A stretch of DNA of 64,000 nucleotides, taken from an uncultured Sphingomonadaceae bacterium. Lineage in GTDB: Bacteria > Pseudomonadota > Alphaproteobacteria > Sphingomonadales > Sphingomonadaceae. The stretch spans positions 1,240,001 through 1,304,000 of the forward strand of contig CANLSQ010000001.1 in NCBI GenBank assembly GCA_947493955.1, read 5' to 3'. The translations under genes and the position numbers were made by a program. This document shows positions 9,659 to 20,472 of this stretch, in pieces. The notes below the pieces were generated by a model that did no database searches, was not told the DNA's origin, and saw only the letters and a list, made by a program, of their open reading frames with translations. Every line of letters begins with the position of its first letter. Position 1 is the first letter of the stretch.

Positions 9659-12004
9659 ATGACAGGTGGATCGAAAATTATCGGAATCAGACGTGACCGG
9701 GGTGAAGAACCTCATATGGAGCATGTCGAGTTTGACGAAACAGATGGCAGTGATGCTCTTGAGCTGAGCGAAGACGAGGGCAGCCATGCCGTTGAAAGCG
9801 AAGCGGATCAGGAGCTTGACGAGGTCAGCAGCGATGAAGAATGGAGTCATTATGCCGATGACGATATCATTCGTACGTCGCGATCTCATTACATTGCACC
9901 GGTGCTGTTGGGTCTATCCATAGCGTTATGGACCGCCTTCTTCGCGTGGGCCAATCGCGACATATTTACCACAATCCCGACGATGAAGGGCGGGATTGAC
10001 CTATTGTCTCAATATTGCCTGCCAATTGCGACCTTCGCTATTCTCTATCTGCTCTACATGCGCAACAGTACCCGGGAAGCCAAGCGATTTGATGGCGTTG
10101 CATCATCTTTACGAATGGAATCCGAGCAGCTGGAATTCCGTTTGAAGACGGTGAACAACGAACTGGCGATGGCGCGTGAATTCCTTGCCGGTGAAACGAA
10201 AGAACTGGAAACGCTGGGCTCTCAATCGTCGACAAAACTCAACGAAGCAGCCAGCAATATCAAATCGGCCTTGAGCGATGGCCTGTCCAAGATGAAGAAA
10301 TTGGATACGGTGGGCGATACCGCTTACAAGAATCTCGAACAATTGCGTGAGCATCTGCCCTTCGTCATTAGCACAGCAAAAGACGTGACCAATCAAATTG
10401 GAAACTCCGGTCGTGCTGCCCAGACCGAAATGGCTGCGATGGTCAATACATTGAGCCGGATTGGCGATGTTGGAACGGCGGCGAAAACCAGCCTTGATGA
10501 GCTGACCAAACGTTCGGAAGATTCGCTGTCCAATCTCGAAACGACCGCTGAAGCCATAAAAGAACAATTGACCAAGCAGCTGACTGAGACGGAAACAGGG
10601 TCGACCCGTATTGCTGACATTTTGAAAAACACGTCTGCCGACGTCATCGCTGCTTTGCACAAGACCCGCTCCGAACTGGCGGTTGAAACTTCCGAAAGCT
10701 CTGAGGCGATCAAGAGCGATCTGGCGAGCATAGAAGAAACCCTGACCCTGGTAGGCAAAACGGCTGATGATGAAGAAGCGCGGTTGAAGGAACTTGTGGC
10801 TGAACTCCATCAAAGCGTGGCGGATATCTCGACCAAAGTGGAAACGCTCGACAATGAAAGCGGCGAAAAAACCGCCAAGCTGGCCTTTGCGATGACTGCG
10901 CTCGAGCAGAATAGCGACGCACTCAAGAAATCCATCGAAGAGGGCCATGGTACTGCTGATCAGATGATCGAGCGCGTCGAACAGCTGCTTGTCGCTCTTG
11001 ATAGCGGCGCGCGGGAGCTGGACGAAACATTACCCGCCGCGTTTGACCGGATGAACGAAAAATCCGAAGCCAGTTCTGCCATGTTCAGCCGCATGACTGA
11101 AGAAGCCGAAAAGGTCGGTACGGTAACCAATGAAGTGACCGCCAAAATTGAAAAATCGGATGAGGCTATTGAGGAGCAGCGCGCGAAACTTGCCAAGCTC
11201 AGCGATGATGGCATTATTGCGACCGACAATGTTCTCGGTAAAATCGAAGGGCTCGCGAAAGAATTGCAGGAAGTCCGTGACCAGAACGAAGCTCTGGCCG
11301 AAAGCGCTGGCGAGAAGCTGGTCAGCGCCCTGCTGCGCGTAAAAGAGACTGCTCGCCAGGCATCGGAGCATTCGCGCGAGGCATTGGAAAAATCTATTTC
11401 AGGATCTGCCGAGACGTTTGAAAAAGTCAGCGAAGAAGCGCTCACCAAGATTGTGGATGAAAAAATCTCTTCCATCGCGCCGAAACTGGAATCGGCAGTG
11501 TCCAAGGCAGTGGCGACCACGGAGTCTACCGCTGGTCATTTGACGGAGCAACTTGCTGCCATCGAAGACATGACCACGAAATTGGAACAGCGCATATTGT
11601 TTGCCAAGGAAAAGGCGGAGCAGAGCAGCGACGAGAATTTCACACGCCGCGTCGCTTTGCTCACCGAATCCCTCAATTCCACGGCGATCGACGTCACGAA
11701 ATTGCTATCCAATGAAGTAACCGATACGGAATGGGCCGCTTATCTGAAGGGTGACCGCGGTATATTTACTCGTCGCGCCGTGCGCCTGCTTGATACCGGA
11801 GAAGTGCGCGAAATTCTGACGGAATATGACAATAATTCAGAATTCCGTGAGCATGTGAACCGCTACATCCACGATTTCGAAACAATGCTGCGCGGCGTAC
11901 TTGCGACCCGCGATGGTAGCGCAATCAGTGTGACGCTGTTGTCATCGGATATCGGCAAACTCTATGTCGCCTTGGCTCAAGCTATCGAACGGCTTCGCAA
12001 CTAA
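9659..12004 (+). CDS. Membrane-anchored long coiled-coil protein
   Basis: 781 aa. An acidic N-terminal tail (about residues 15-70, rich in Asp/Glu) precedes two hydrophobic helices, YIAPVLLGLSIALWTAFFAW and the segment ending TFAILYLLYM. About 520 residues of almost uninterrupted heptad-type coiled coil rich in Ala, Glu, Lys, Ser and Thr follow. The last ~100 residues form a compact, non-coiled domain (TEWAAYLKGDRGIFTRRAVR to the end). It resembles chemoreceptor-like or scaffold coiled coils but has no methyl-accepting hairpin tip or HAMP domain that I can see. Met20 (9716) is an alternative start; neither start has a strong ribosome site. It shares a 62-bp divergent promoter region with the Hpt-like gene. 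Function unknown. Confidence 0.7.
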   Translation: MTGGSKIIGIRRDRGEEPHMEHVEFDETDGSDALELSEDEGSHAVESEADQELDEVSSDEEWSHYADDDIIRTSRSHYIAPVLLGLSIALWTAFFAWANRDIFTTIPTMKGGIDLLSQYCLPIATFAILYLLYMRNSTREAKRFDGVASSLRMESEQLEFRLKTVNNELAMAREFLAGETKELETLGSQSSTKLNEAASNIKSALSDGLSKMKKLDTVGDTAYKNLEQLREHLPFVISTAKDVTNQIGNSGRAAQTEMAAMVNTLSRIGDVGTAAKTSLDELTKRSEDSLSNLETTAEAIKEQLTKQLTETETGSTRIADILKNTSADVIAALHKTRSELAVETSESSEAIKSDLASIEETLTLVGKTADDEEARLKELVAELHQSVADISTKVETLDNESGEKTAKLAFAMTALEQNSDALKKSIEEGHGTADQMIERVEQLLVALDSGARELDETLPAAFDRMNEKSEASSAMFSRMTEEAEKVGTVTNEVTAKIEKSDEAIEEQRAKLAKLSDDGIIATDNVLGKIEGLAKELQEVRDQNEALAESAGEKLVSALLRVKETARQASEHSREALEKSISGSAETFEKVSEEALTKIVDEKISSIAPKLESAVSKAVATTESTAGHLTEQLAAIEDMTTKLEQRILFAKEKAEQSSDENFTRRVALLTESLNSTAIDVTKLLSNEVTDTEWAAYLKGDRGIFTRRAVRLLDTGEVREILTEYDNNSEFREHVNRYIHDFETMLRGVLATRDGSAISVTLLSSDIGKLYVALAQAIERLRN

Positions 12005-12022
12005 AAGCTCATCACTTTCGGG

Positions 12023-12307
12023 TTACTGCTGTTCCAGTCTGTCACGGCTGCCGAAAAAATCTATGTCATCAACGGTGATCCATTGATTGGTGTAGTTGAA
12101 ATAAAACAGGATAAAGGCAAACGTCGCCAGTAATGTTGTAAAGGCCAATGTCCGGCCCGGTCTGAAATTGACCGGCGCTCCATCTGCCTGCCCCTTCACC
12201 ATTTCTGTGCCCGTTTCCGAATGGCTGCGTATGCCAAAGGGCAATATAATAAAAGCCGATAGCACCCAGAACAGCACATAAATGGCGAGAATCGAAGTCC
12301 AGTCCAT
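12023..12307 (-). CDS. DUF1467 family membrane protein
   Basis: 94-aa protein with two hydrophobic segments (ILAIYVLFWVLSAFIILPFG and FTTLLATFAFILFYFNYT) separated by a short polar loop that begins IRSHSE. This matches the DUF1467 family found downstream of RNase J genes in alphaproteobacteria. It begins 5 bp after the rnj stop and is the last gene of the long nuo operon. Function not established. Confidence 0.8.
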   Translation of the reverse strand: MDWTSILAIYVLFWVLSAFIILPFGIRSHSETGTEMVKGQADGAPVNFRPGRTLAFTTLLATFAFILFYFNYTNQWITVDDIDFFGSRDRLEQQ

Positions 12308-12312
12308 TGACG

Positions 12313-13953
12313 TTACGCCTCAATAACCAGAACCGAAACAACCGGTTTTTTGCCAGTCCATTCAGTTGCGCTGCGCCTAACCAACAAACGTAACTCTTCT
12401 GAAAATCTGTCGATATCACCTACGGGCTTTTTGAATTTCTTCATTATCGTCTCATACATCTCGTCGAGAAAATCTTCCTCATCTTCTTCCAGCGGAACAC
12501 CATGTAAACGCAGCATGGGTTGGCTCATGATCTTGCCCCGTTCATCGAGACCGACGGCCACCGATATGCTGCCATTATAAGCAATTTTCCGACGTTCGTT
12601 AAGTGTCTTGCCATCGGCCGGTATGATCACATCGCCATCAAGAACCAGGCGCCCTGTCCTCTCCTGACTTATGATTTTCGGACCTTCTGGTGCAAGCCGT
12701 ACGACGTCGCCATTTTGCTGAAAGATATTCTGCGGAACGCCCTGCTCTTGTGCAAAGCGTGCCTGTTCTTTCATATGGCGGATTTCGCCGTGCACCGGAA
12801 CCAGTATCTCTGGCCGGATCCATTCATACATGCTGGCCAGTTCCGGACGCCCGGGATGCCCGGAGACATGAATATGCTCCTGCCGGTCCGTGATCATCAC
12901 GACGCCCTTTGCGGCAAGCTGGTTCTGGATGCGGCCGATAGCAATTTCATTGCCAGGAATTTGTTTGGAAGAAAACAGCACATGATCACCTTCGGTCAGT
13001 TTGATCTTATGGCTGTCGCCAGCGATCCGCCCCAAAGCCGCTCTCGCTTCACCCTGCCCGCCCGTTGCTATAATCATGATTTCATCGCGCGGAATGTTCA
13101 TGGCTTCATCGAAATCCACCGTTGGCGGAAAATCCTTTAGATAACCGTTCTCGCGAGAGTTTTCGATCATCCGGTCGAGCGAGCGCCCGGCGACGCACAG
13201 CTGGCGACCGCTATGTTTTGCAACTTCGCCAAGCGTCTGGAGGCGTGCTGCATTCGATGCAAAGGTCGTTACCAATACCCGGTTTTCCAGGCCTTCAACG
13301 ACCCGCATCAGGTTGCGATAAACATCGCCCTCCGACCCGGACGGTGCATCGTTAAAGACATTGGTGGAATCGCACACCATTGCCAATATACCCTCATCAC
13401 CGACCGCTTTTAACTGCTCCGTTGTTGAGGGGACGCCAAGCATTGGTTCATCATCCAGCTTCCAGTCCCCGGTATGGAAAATCTTGCCATATGGCGTGTC
13501 AATCAGCAGCGCATTGCCCTCGGCGATGCTGTGCGCAATTGGCAGATAGCGGAAACCGAAGGGCCCCAGATCAAAGCTGCCTTCATTGGGAATGATGTTC
13601 AGCTCTACATCATCCTCCAGGCCAGCTTCCGCCAGTTTCCGGCGGATCAGGCCCGCCGTAAACGGTGTTGCATAGAGCGGAACATCCAGCTCTCCAGCAA
13701 AATAGGGAATGGCGCCGATATGATCCTCATGGCCATGCGTCAAGACAATGCCCAGCAGGTTCTTCGATTGCTTTTCGATAAATTCAAGATCGGGCAAGAC
13801 GAGGTCGATGCCCGGATAGCCGGGATCAGCGAAAGTCATGCCCAGATCGACCATCACCCATTTCCCGTCACAGCCATAAAGGTTGACGTTCATGCCAATC
13901 TCCGCTGACCCGCCGAGAGCCAGGAAGAGAAGTTCATTTTTTGGTTTTATCAT
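12313..13953 (-). CDS. rnj: Ribonuclease J (metallo-beta-lactamase / beta-CASP RNase)
   Basis: 546-aa RNase J with 5'-3' exonuclease and endonuclease family activity in RNA processing and decay. The metal-binding motif LTHGHEDHIGAIPYF is at about residues 73-87, with further ligand regions IAHSIAE and FHTGDWKLD. The beta-CASP motifs are ATGGQGEARAAL and HVSGHPGRPELA. The C-terminal domain after residue 450 is present and full length. Start ATG overlaps the coaX stop by one base (TAATG), indicating translational coupling. Placement behind complex I genes is known in alphaproteobacteria. Confidence 0.93.
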   Translation of the reverse strand: MIKPKNELLFLALGGSAEIGMNVNLYGCDGKWVMVDLGMTFADPGYPGIDLVLPDLEFIEKQSKNLLGIVLTHGHEDHIGAIPYFAGELDVPLYATPFTAGLIRRKLAEAGLEDDVELNIIPNEGSFDLGPFGFRYLPIAHSIAEGNALLIDTPYGKIFHTGDWKLDDEPMLGVPSTTEQLKAVGDEGILAMVCDSTNVFNDAPSGSEGDVYRNLMRVVEGLENRVLVTTFASNAARLQTLGEVAKHSGRQLCVAGRSLDRMIENSRENGYLKDFPPTVDFDEAMNIPRDEIMIIATGGQGEARAALGRIAGDSHKIKLTEGDHVLFSSKQIPGNEIAIGRIQNQLAAKGVVMITDRQEHIHVSGHPGRPELASMYEWIRPEILVPVHGEIRHMKEQARFAQEQGVPQNIFQQNGDVVRLAPEGPKIISQERTGRLVLDGDVIIPADGKTLNERRKIAYNGSISVAVGLDERGKIMSQPMLRLHGVPLEEDEEDFLDEMYETIMKKFKKPVGDIDRFSEELRLLVRRSATEWTGKKPVVSVLVIEA

Positions 13954-14732
13954 TAGGTGCTGGTTGCTCTCTGATAGAGGATTAAGAGTCCGCGCAAGGT
14001 AAGGTCGGACTCCAGATGGTCAAATACGTCTGTATGTGCATCAAATAACACAGACAATCCGCCAGTGGCGATAACTGTGGTAGGGCGGCCGATCTGCGCC
14101 TTGGTCCGTTCGACGAGACCTTCAATCATCGCCACATAGCCCCAGAAAATGCCGATCAGCATCTGGCTTTCGGTTGTCCGTCCGATAACATTGTCATCTT
14201 CCGGCGCTTCAAGGGCGATACGCGGAAGCTGAGCGGTTTTCCCGACAAGAGCATCCAATGACAGGTTTATGCCCGGCGCGATGACGCCGCCTTTATACGC
14301 TCCGTCATAATCTGCGACATCAAAAGTGGTGGCGGTGCCGAAATCGATGATTATTACGTCCTGCTTGTACTTTTCATGAGCCGCTATGATATTGAGAACC
14401 CGGTCTGCGCCAACCGTGTCGGGCTGTGCCACATCCAGCGCCACACCCCATCCAGCTTCACCACGCCCGGCCACCAACGGTGTCACGCCGAAATATTTTT
14501 CCGATAATACGGTCAGGTTATGCAGCGCTCTTGGTACAACAGTGCCAATTATGACGGCATCAATGGCGTCGATACCCAACCCTTCAAGATCCAGCAATTG
14601 CCGAAGCCATACAACATATTCATCCGCAGTGCGCCGCGGATCGGTTGCAATACGCCAGCGCGCCTTAACCTCGTCTCCGTCAAAAAGCGCAAATACGACA
14701 TTGGTGTTGCCGGCATCTATCGCGAGCAGCAT
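13953..14732 (-). CDS. coaX: Type III pantothenate kinase
   Basis: 259-aa CoaX-type kinase for the first step of coenzyme A synthesis. N-terminal [19 protein letters not shown] is the ASKHA phosphate-1 motif with the expected Asp and Asn. [11 protein letters not shown] and [12 protein letters not shown] carry the substrate- and phosphate-binding residues, and ATGGLSVLF is the adenosine motif. Type III enzymes are typically not feedback-inhibited by CoA. It lies 15 bp after birA and overlaps rnj by one base. Confidence 0.94.
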   Translation of the reverse strand: MLLAIDAGNTNVVFALFDGDEVKARWRIATDPRRTADEYVVWLRQLLDLEGLGIDAIDAVIIGTVVPRALHNLTVLSEKYFGVTPLVAGRGEAGWGVALDVAQPDTVGADRVLNIIAAHEKYKQDVIIIDFGTATTFDVADYDGAYKGGVIAPGINLSLDALVGKTAQLPRIALEAPEDDNVIGRTTESQMLIGIFWGYVAMIEGLVERTKAQIGRPTTVIATGGLSVLFDAHTDVFDHLESDLTLRGLLILYQRATST

Positions 14733-14747
14733 GATTGATCCTTCCTT

Positions 14748-15464
14748 TTAGCCGACATCAACATCACCGGCATGTATCTCGATAAGCGCTCCGTCGGCCT
14801 TTCTCAAGCGCAGCGCTCCCTGATCGGACAATCCTGCATATTCGCCTTCCACACGCCCGCCCTTTTCATCACTCGTTGACAAGCGCGTTCCCAAAGGATG
14901 CGCTCGTTCTTGCCATGCTGCCAGAATAGCAGGCAGGCCTGACAGTCTCCATTCGTGCACAGCATCAGCAAAATATTGCGCCAGCGTCTCCAGAAAGCTT
15001 GCAGGAGTCAGACCAGCTTCGGCTCCTTCTTTGTGGAGGCTTGTAACAATACGCCCTTCGACCTGCGGAGCGACGGCGATGTTCACGCCTATGCCAACAA
15101 TGACAGCCTCACCCGACCGTTCCAGCAAAATACCGCATATCTTATGGCCAGACACCAATATGTCGTTGGGCCATTTCAGCCTAACATCGTCGTGCGGTAC
15201 GTGAGCGCTGATCGCCTTGTGCACCGCCAAAGCAGCGACAAACGACAAGGTCGATGGTTGAGGATCTTCGGCACGGCACACGACCATGGTGCTGCAATAG
15301 AGATTGCCTTCCGGGCTTTCCCATTTGCGGCCGAGACGTCCAATTCCGCCGCTTTGTTTTTCCGCGCGAAGCCAGAAACCTTCATCAGCACCATTCAAGG
15401 CGCGTGCCTTCATATCCGCATTGGTCGATGCGGTCTCGGCAACTGTTTCTATATGAAAGGTCAG
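14748..15464 (-). CDS. birA: Biotin--[acetyl-CoA carboxylase] ligase, probable CTG start
   Basis: Biotin protein ligase of the monofunctional type with no DNA-binding domain. Conserved motifs are GGIGRLGRKWESPEGNLYCS (biotinyl-5'-AMP loop, usually GRGR), LKWPNDILVSGHKICGILLE and VIVGIGVNI. The first in-frame ATG (15413) lies after the biotin-binding segment ETASTNAD, which is encoded in frame just upstream and is needed in the family. No ATG, GTG or TTG precedes that segment, so the start is taken as CTG at 15464, which overlaps the nuoN stop as CTGA in the manner of ATGA coupling. ATT at 15467 is another option. Length from CTG is 238 aa, normal for the family. Product is sure; start codon is inferred. 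Confidence 0.85.
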   Translation of the reverse strand: MTFHIETVAETASTNADMKARALNGADEGFWLRAEKQSGGIGRLGRKWESPEGNLYCSTMVVCRAEDPQPSTLSFVAALAVHKAISAHVPHDDVRLKWPNDILVSGHKICGILLERSGEAVIVGIGVNIAVAPQVEGRIVTSLHKEGAEAGLTPASFLETLAQYFADAVHEWRLSGLPAILAAWQERAHPLGTRLSTSDEKGGRVEGEYAGLSDQGALRLRKADGALIEIHAGDVDVG

Positions 15465-16915
15465 AATAAAGCCTGAGCCGCCGTTGCTGTAACCGGTGCC
15501 AGCAGCGGAATGGTGAGATATCCCAAAGGCGACACAGCCAGAGCCATCAATCCGATCAATCCATTCTCGGTCTTGTGGCCCGTTTTGGCAATCTGACCGG
15601 CTGGATCATCGAAATAGATGATTTTGACGACCTTGATGTAGTAGAAAGCACCGATCACCGATGCCGCAATACCGATTACCGCCAGCGGCAACATGCCTGC
15701 TGCAACGGCCGCATCAAAGACCAGGAACTTGCCCCAGAAGCCGAATAATGGCGGAATGCCGGCCAGCGAGAACATGAACACGGCAAAAGCAGCGGCCAGT
15801 CCCGGTCGTGTTTGTGACAGGCCGGCAAGGCTGGATAATGATTCCAATGGTTTGCCTTCCGCGTCACGCATTTCCATGACACAGATGAAGCTGCCCAGCG
15901 TCATCGCGACGTAGATGATCAGATAGAAAAGCATCGCAGAGATGCCCTGAGCCGTACCTGCAGCCAGGCCAATAAGCAGGAAACCGACATTATTGATCGA
16001 GCTATAGGCAAGCAGGCGTTTGATATTCTGCTGACCAATGGCCGCGACTGCGCCCAGCACAATGGACGCGAGTGCGACAAAGACAATGATCTGCTGCCAC
16101 GTCGATGTCTGGCTGCCAAAGGCGTCAATAATCACCCGAACCGTCAGAGCGATAGCCGCTACTTTGGGTGCACTGGCGAAAAAGGCGGTTACCGGTGTCG
16201 GAGCGCCCTCGTAAACATCCGGCGTCCACATATGGAACGGGACGGCACTGATCTTGAACGCCAGACCCGCCAGCACCAGAACGACGCCGATGAGCGGTCC
16301 GGTCGACAGATCGCCAGTCAACGTATCCGCGATAACCGAAAAATTGGTTGATCCAGCAAAGCCGTAAACCAGTGAAATCCCGAACAGCAACATGCCGCTG
16401 GCCAATGATCCCAATACGAAATATTTCAAGCCGGCTTCAGAGGACCGAACATCATTGCGGATGATACTTGCCAAAACATAAGCGGACAGGCTGTTAAGCT
16501 CCAGTCCGATGTAGAGTGTCAACATATCCACGGCCGATACCATCATGCCCATGCCCACGGTCGCAAACAGGATCAGCACCGGATATTCGGGCCGATAGGT
16601 ACCACTGTCTTTAAAGAAACGCGGCGCGATGATCAGCGAGACAATCGCTGCAAAATAGATCAATAACTTCGAAAAACTGCCAAACCCGTCCATCCGATAG
16701 AGCCCGTAAAAGGCATCACCGCCAAATTCAAAGGACGGATTGGTCAAAAATTCCAGAGCGTAGGCCGAAGAACCAAATAGCGCGGCAACCGCCAATATGC
16801 TGATGAGCCGCGCCGACTTGACGCCGCCCCACGCAGCGACAAGCAGCAATATCATGCCGCTCACCGACAAAATGATCTCGGGCAGCGTGAAAATCAGTGA
16901 AAGTTTGTGATCCAT
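15461..16915 (-). CDS. nuoN: NADH-quinone oxidoreductase subunit N
   Basis: 484-aa antiporter-like subunit of the proton-pumping membrane arm of complex I, with about 14 hydrophobic helices. Typical regions are YIGLELNSLSAYVLASI (helix 5 glutamate), SSEAGLKYFVLGSLASG and FKISAVPFHMWTPDVYEGAP (key lysine and histidine). It starts on the last bases of nuoM and its stop is overlapped by the probable CTG start of birA. Confidence 0.96.
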   Translation of the reverse strand: MDHKLSLIFTLPEIILSVSGMILLLVAAWGGVKSARLISILAVAALFGSSAYALEFLTNPSFEFGGDAFYGLYRMDGFGSFSKLLIYFAAIVSLIIAPRFFKDSGTYRPEYPVLILFATVGMGMMVSAVDMLTLYIGLELNSLSAYVLASIIRNDVRSSEAGLKYFVLGSLASGMLLFGISLVYGFAGSTNFSVIADTLTGDLSTGPLIGVVLVLAGLAFKISAVPFHMWTPDVYEGAPTPVTAFFASAPKVAAIALTVRVIIDAFGSQTSTWQQIIVFVALASIVLGAVAAIGQQNIKRLLAYSSINNVGFLLIGLAAGTAQGISAMLFYLIIYVAMTLGSFICVMEMRDAEGKPLESLSSLAGLSQTRPGLAAAFAVFMFSLAGIPPLFGFWGKFLVFDAAVAAGMLPLAVIGIAASVIGAFYYIKVVKIIYFDDPAGQIAKTGHKTENGLIGLMALAVSPLGYLTIPLLAPVTATAAQALF

Positions 16916-18465
16916 CAGTGCGACTCCCCGTGGCCGGTTTCGGCTTCATGGCCCCTGGGTACCGCGGTTGCTTGCCCCATTTTCAAATGCGCATCCCCTT
17001 CTGGCGCTGCGCGGTCAATACGGGCGACAAGCGTCCCGACATCCCCGCGAATTGGCGCCATGAAGCTCTCCGGATAAACGCCCATCCACATAACCACCGC
17101 AGCGATCGGTGCGAGCAAGGCCATCTCACGAGCGGACAGGTCCGGCATGGCCTTGACGTCCTCATGAACAAGTTCGCCAAAGGCCACGCGGCGATACAGA
17201 TACAGCATATAACCGGCACCCAATATGATGCCGGTCGTCGCAACCAACGTGACCCAGCTATTCACTTTATAGAGCCCTACAAGCGACAGGAATTCACCAA
17301 CAAATCCGCTAGTTCCGGGCAGACCGATGGATGCCATTGTGAACAGCATGAAGAGCAGCGCATATTTCGGCATGTTGATCGACAGCCCGCCATAGCGGTC
17401 GATTTCCCTCGTGTGCAGACGATCATAGATCACGCCAACGCACAGGAACAGCGCGCCGGACACCAGTCCGTGGCTCAGCATGACGATGATGGCGCCTTCA
17501 ATGCCCTGACGGTTGAAAGCGAAAAGCCCCAATGTCACGATCGCCATATGGGCCACTGATGAATAGGCGATCAGCTTCTTCATGTCCTGCTGCACCAAAG
17601 CGACGAGCGAGGTGTAGACGACGGCCACCATAGACAGCGCGAAGACCAACCAGATAAATTGCTCTGATGCTTCCGGGAACATCGGCAGTGAGAAACGCAG
17701 GAAGCCATAGCCACCCATTTTCAGCAACACGCCCGCCAATATTACAGAGCCGGCGGTCGGTGCCTGAACGTGCGCATCGGGCAGCCAGGTATGGACCGGC
17801 CACATCGGCATCTTGACCGCAAAGCTGGCAAAGAAGGCCAACCAGAGCCAGGTCTGGGCCTCAGGCGCAAAGTCATAATTCAGCAGCGTCGGAATATCGC
17901 TGGTACCGGCATCCTGAACCATCCACAGCATGGCGATCAGCATCACAACGGAGCCAAGCAACGTGTAAAGGAAGAATTTGTAACTCGCGTAAATCCGGTT
18001 TGCGCCGCCCCAAATTCCGATGATCAGATACATCGGGATCAGGCCAGCCTCGAACAGGATGTAGAACAGGAAGATATCCTGCGCCGCAAACACGCCTATC
18101 ATCAGCACTTCCATGAACAGGAAGGCCGCCATATATTCGCCAACGCGGTTTTGTATGCTTTCCCAGCTCGCGCCGATACATATCGGCATCAGGAACACGG
18201 TCAGCATGATCAGCATCATCGAAATGCCGTCTATGCCCAGGGCCCAGGCGAAGTTGCCAAACAGCTCAACCCGCTCGACATATTGCCATTGCGGCCCGCC
18301 AATATCGTAATTGGCCCACAGGACGATACCAAGCGCAAATAGCGCCAGGGTCGTGACAAGCGCCAGCAACCGTGCCGCTTGCGCATTCAGGAACAGACAG
18401 ATGATCGCGGCCAGCATCGGCAGGCCCAACATCAGCGACAGGATCGGGAAATCAAGCTGGTTCAT
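16915..18465 (-). CDS. nuoM: NADH-quinone oxidoreductase subunit M
   Basis: 516-aa antiporter-like proton-pumping subunit of complex I. Characteristic parts are [20 protein letters not shown] (helix 5 glutamate), [20 protein letters not shown] (helix 7 lysine and the HTWLPDAH motif) and [12 protein letters not shown] (helix 8). The C-terminal tail is polar and His-containing. The junctions with nuoL and nuoN overlap by one base, so the three large membrane subunits are tightly coupled. Confidence 0.96.
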   Translation of the reverse strand: MNQLDFPILSLMLGLPMLAAIICLFLNAQAARLLALVTTLALFALGIVLWANYDIGGPQWQYVERVELFGNFAWALGIDGISMMLIMLTVFLMPICIGASWESIQNRVGEYMAAFLFMEVLMIGVFAAQDIFLFYILFEAGLIPMYLIIGIWGGANRIYASYKFFLYTLLGSVVMLIAMLWMVQDAGTSDIPTLLNYDFAPEAQTWLWLAFFASFAVKMPMWPVHTWLPDAHVQAPTAGSVILAGVLLKMGGYGFLRFSLPMFPEASEQFIWLVFALSMVAVVYTSLVALVQQDMKKLIAYSSVAHMAIVTLGLFAFNRQGIEGAIIVMLSHGLVSGALFLCVGVIYDRLHTREIDRYGGLSINMPKYALLFMLFTMASIGLPGTSGFVGEFLSLVGLYKVNSWVTLVATTGIILGAGYMLYLYRRVAFGELVHEDVKAMPDLSAREMALLAPIAAVVMWMGVYPESFMAPIRGDVGTLVARIDRAAPEGDAHLKMGQATAVPRGHEAETGHGESH

Positions 18466-20468
18466 CAGTTAGCTCCCCGCACGATAAGCCACGTCACCGC
18501 AGCCGCCAGTCCAAGCAGCATGACCAGCGCATAGCTATAGAGATATCCTGTCTGGAATTTCTTCGCGACTCCCGCACCGCTAGCCACTACTGCCGCGACA
18601 CCATTCGGGCCAAAGCGATCAATCGTACCTTCATCGCCGGTTTTCCAGAACAGCCGCCCAAACCAGAAAGCAGGACGTACGAAGATAAGATCGTACAATT
18701 CGTCAAAATACCATTTGTTGAAGAAGAAATTATAGACCGGCTGAAAGGTTGCGGCCAGACGCGCTGGACGATCTTTGCCGCGGAAATACATCAGATAGGC
18801 CGTCGTCAGACCGATGAGCATCGCGACTGTCGAAGCGAGTTTTACCCACAGCGGAACCTCGTGAATTTCATGCATCAAATGGCGGTCAAACGCCAGACTA
18901 CCTGCCCAGAAGCGGAAGCCCTCGGTCGCATCGATAAACTGATTGTGGAACAGAAAGCCTGCCGCAACCGCACCAAAGCCGAGAACAACCAATGGGATCA
19001 ACATAGAGAATGGGCTTTCATGCGGATGATAACCGCCGGTGGAGTCTTCCGCCGTTTCAGGTGTCTTGTGAACGCTATGCTGAATATGCTCGGACTGGAT
19101 CCAGCGCGGCGTGCCCCAGAAGGTCAGGAACATCAGGCGCCAGCTGTAAAAACTGGTCAGCAACGCCGCGAGAACGCCAATAGCAAAGGCAAACTGGCCG
19201 GTACTTGAACCACTTGCAAAAGCAGCCTCGATAATCGCGTCTTTCGAATAGAAACCAGCAAAACCGCCGAGACCGACAATACCAACACCGGTAATCGCCA
19301 GCGTCCCCGCCATCATCGCCCAGAAGGTTAACGGGATTTCTTTCCGCAAGCCGCCATAATAACGCATGTCCTGTTCGTGATGCATGGCATGGATCACCGA
19401 ACCGGCACCGAGGAACAACAGCGCCTTGAAGAAAGCGTGCGTAAACAGATGGAACATCGCCGCGCTATAGGCACCAACACCGGCAGCAAAGAACATATAA
19501 CCGAGCTGTGAACAGGTCGAATATGCAATCACACGCTTGATATCATGCTGGACCAAACCGACGGTCGCTGCAAAAATCGCCGTGCAGGCACCAACCACTG
19601 TCACAACCGCCAAAGCCACTTCGCTGGTTTCAAACATGGGCGAAAGACGGCAAACCATGAACACACCCGCAGTAACCATCGTCGCAGCGTGGATAAGCGC
19701 GGACACTGGTGTCGGTCCTTCCATCGCATCAGGGAGCCAAGTGTGCAGTCCCAATTGCGCAGACTTGCCCATCGCACCGATAAACAGCAACAGACACAAT
19801 ATGGTCATCGTATCAAGTCGCATGCCCGCAAATGTAATTGTCGATCCTGCCATCGCAGGCGCCGCTTCCAGAATTTCCGGAATCGATACCGTGCCAAATA
19901 CAAGGAAGGTACCGAAGATACCCAGCATGAAACCAAGGTCACCGACCCGGTTGACGACAAAGGCCTTGATCGCGGCGGCACTGGCCGTCGGTTTCTTGAA
20001 CCAGAAACCAATTAACAGATAAGACGCCAGGCCGACCCCTTCCCAACCGAAGAACATCTGAACCAGATTGTCAGCCGTAACCAGCATCAACATGGCGAAA
20101 GTAAACAGCGACAAATAAGCGAAGAAGCGCGGTTGATCGGGGTCTTCGTCCATATAGCCCCAGCTATACAGATGAACGAGAGCCGAAACCGTGGTCACAA
20201 CAACCAGCATGACGGCGGTCAGCGCATCAACCCGCAGAGACCATTCAAAATTTAGATCGCCCGACTGCACCCAAGTCAGCACGGGCACAACTTCGGCGGC
20301 CCGGGACAGAAGGACATAGTCGATAAAGATCGGCCAGCTCAGCGCGCAAGACACGAACAGGGCGGCGGTGGTCACGAATTTCGCCGGAACATTGCCAATC
20401 ACCCGATTGCCAAAGCCTGCGACGATTGCTGCCAGCAAGGGCAGGAAAACGATAAGCTGGATCGTCAA
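18465..20468 (-). CDS. nuoL: NADH-quinone oxidoreductase subunit L
   Basis: 667-aa distal antiporter-like subunit of complex I. The core motifs are [19 protein letters not shown] (helix 5), [20 protein letters not shown] (helix 7 region) and [18 protein letters not shown]. The extra C-terminal part of about 150 residues includes the lateral amphipathic helix HL and a last anchor helix ending WLIVRGAN, as expected for NuoL and not NuoM or NuoN. It follows nuoK after 4 bp. Confidence 0.96.
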   Translation of the reverse strand: MTIQLIVFLPLLAAIVAGFGNRVIGNVPAKFVTTAALFVSCALSWPIFIDYVLLSRAAEVVPVLTWVQSGDLNFEWSLRVDALTAVMLVVVTTVSALVHLYSWGYMDEDPDQPRFFAYLSLFTFAMLMLVTADNLVQMFFGWEGVGLASYLLIGFWFKKPTASAAAIKAFVVNRVGDLGFMLGIFGTFLVFGTVSIPEILEAAPAMAGSTITFAGMRLDTMTILCLLLFIGAMGKSAQLGLHTWLPDAMEGPTPVSALIHAATMVTAGVFMVCRLSPMFETSEVALAVVTVVGACTAIFAATVGLVQHDIKRVIAYSTCSQLGYMFFAAGVGAYSAAMFHLFTHAFFKALLFLGAGSVIHAMHHEQDMRYYGGLRKEIPLTFWAMMAGTLAITGVGIVGLGGFAGFYSKDAIIEAAFASGSSTGQFAFAIGVLAALLTSFYSWRLMFLTFWGTPRWIQSEHIQHSVHKTPETAEDSTGGYHPHESPFSMLIPLVVLGFGAVAAGFLFHNQFIDATEGFRFWAGSLAFDRHLMHEIHEVPLWVKLASTVAMLIGLTTAYLMYFRGKDRPARLAATFQPVYNFFFNKWYFDELYDLIFVRPAFWFGRLFWKTGDEGTIDRFGPNGVAAVVASGAGVAKKFQTGYLYSYALVMLLGLAAAVTWLIVRGAN

Positions 20469-20472
20469 GTCC

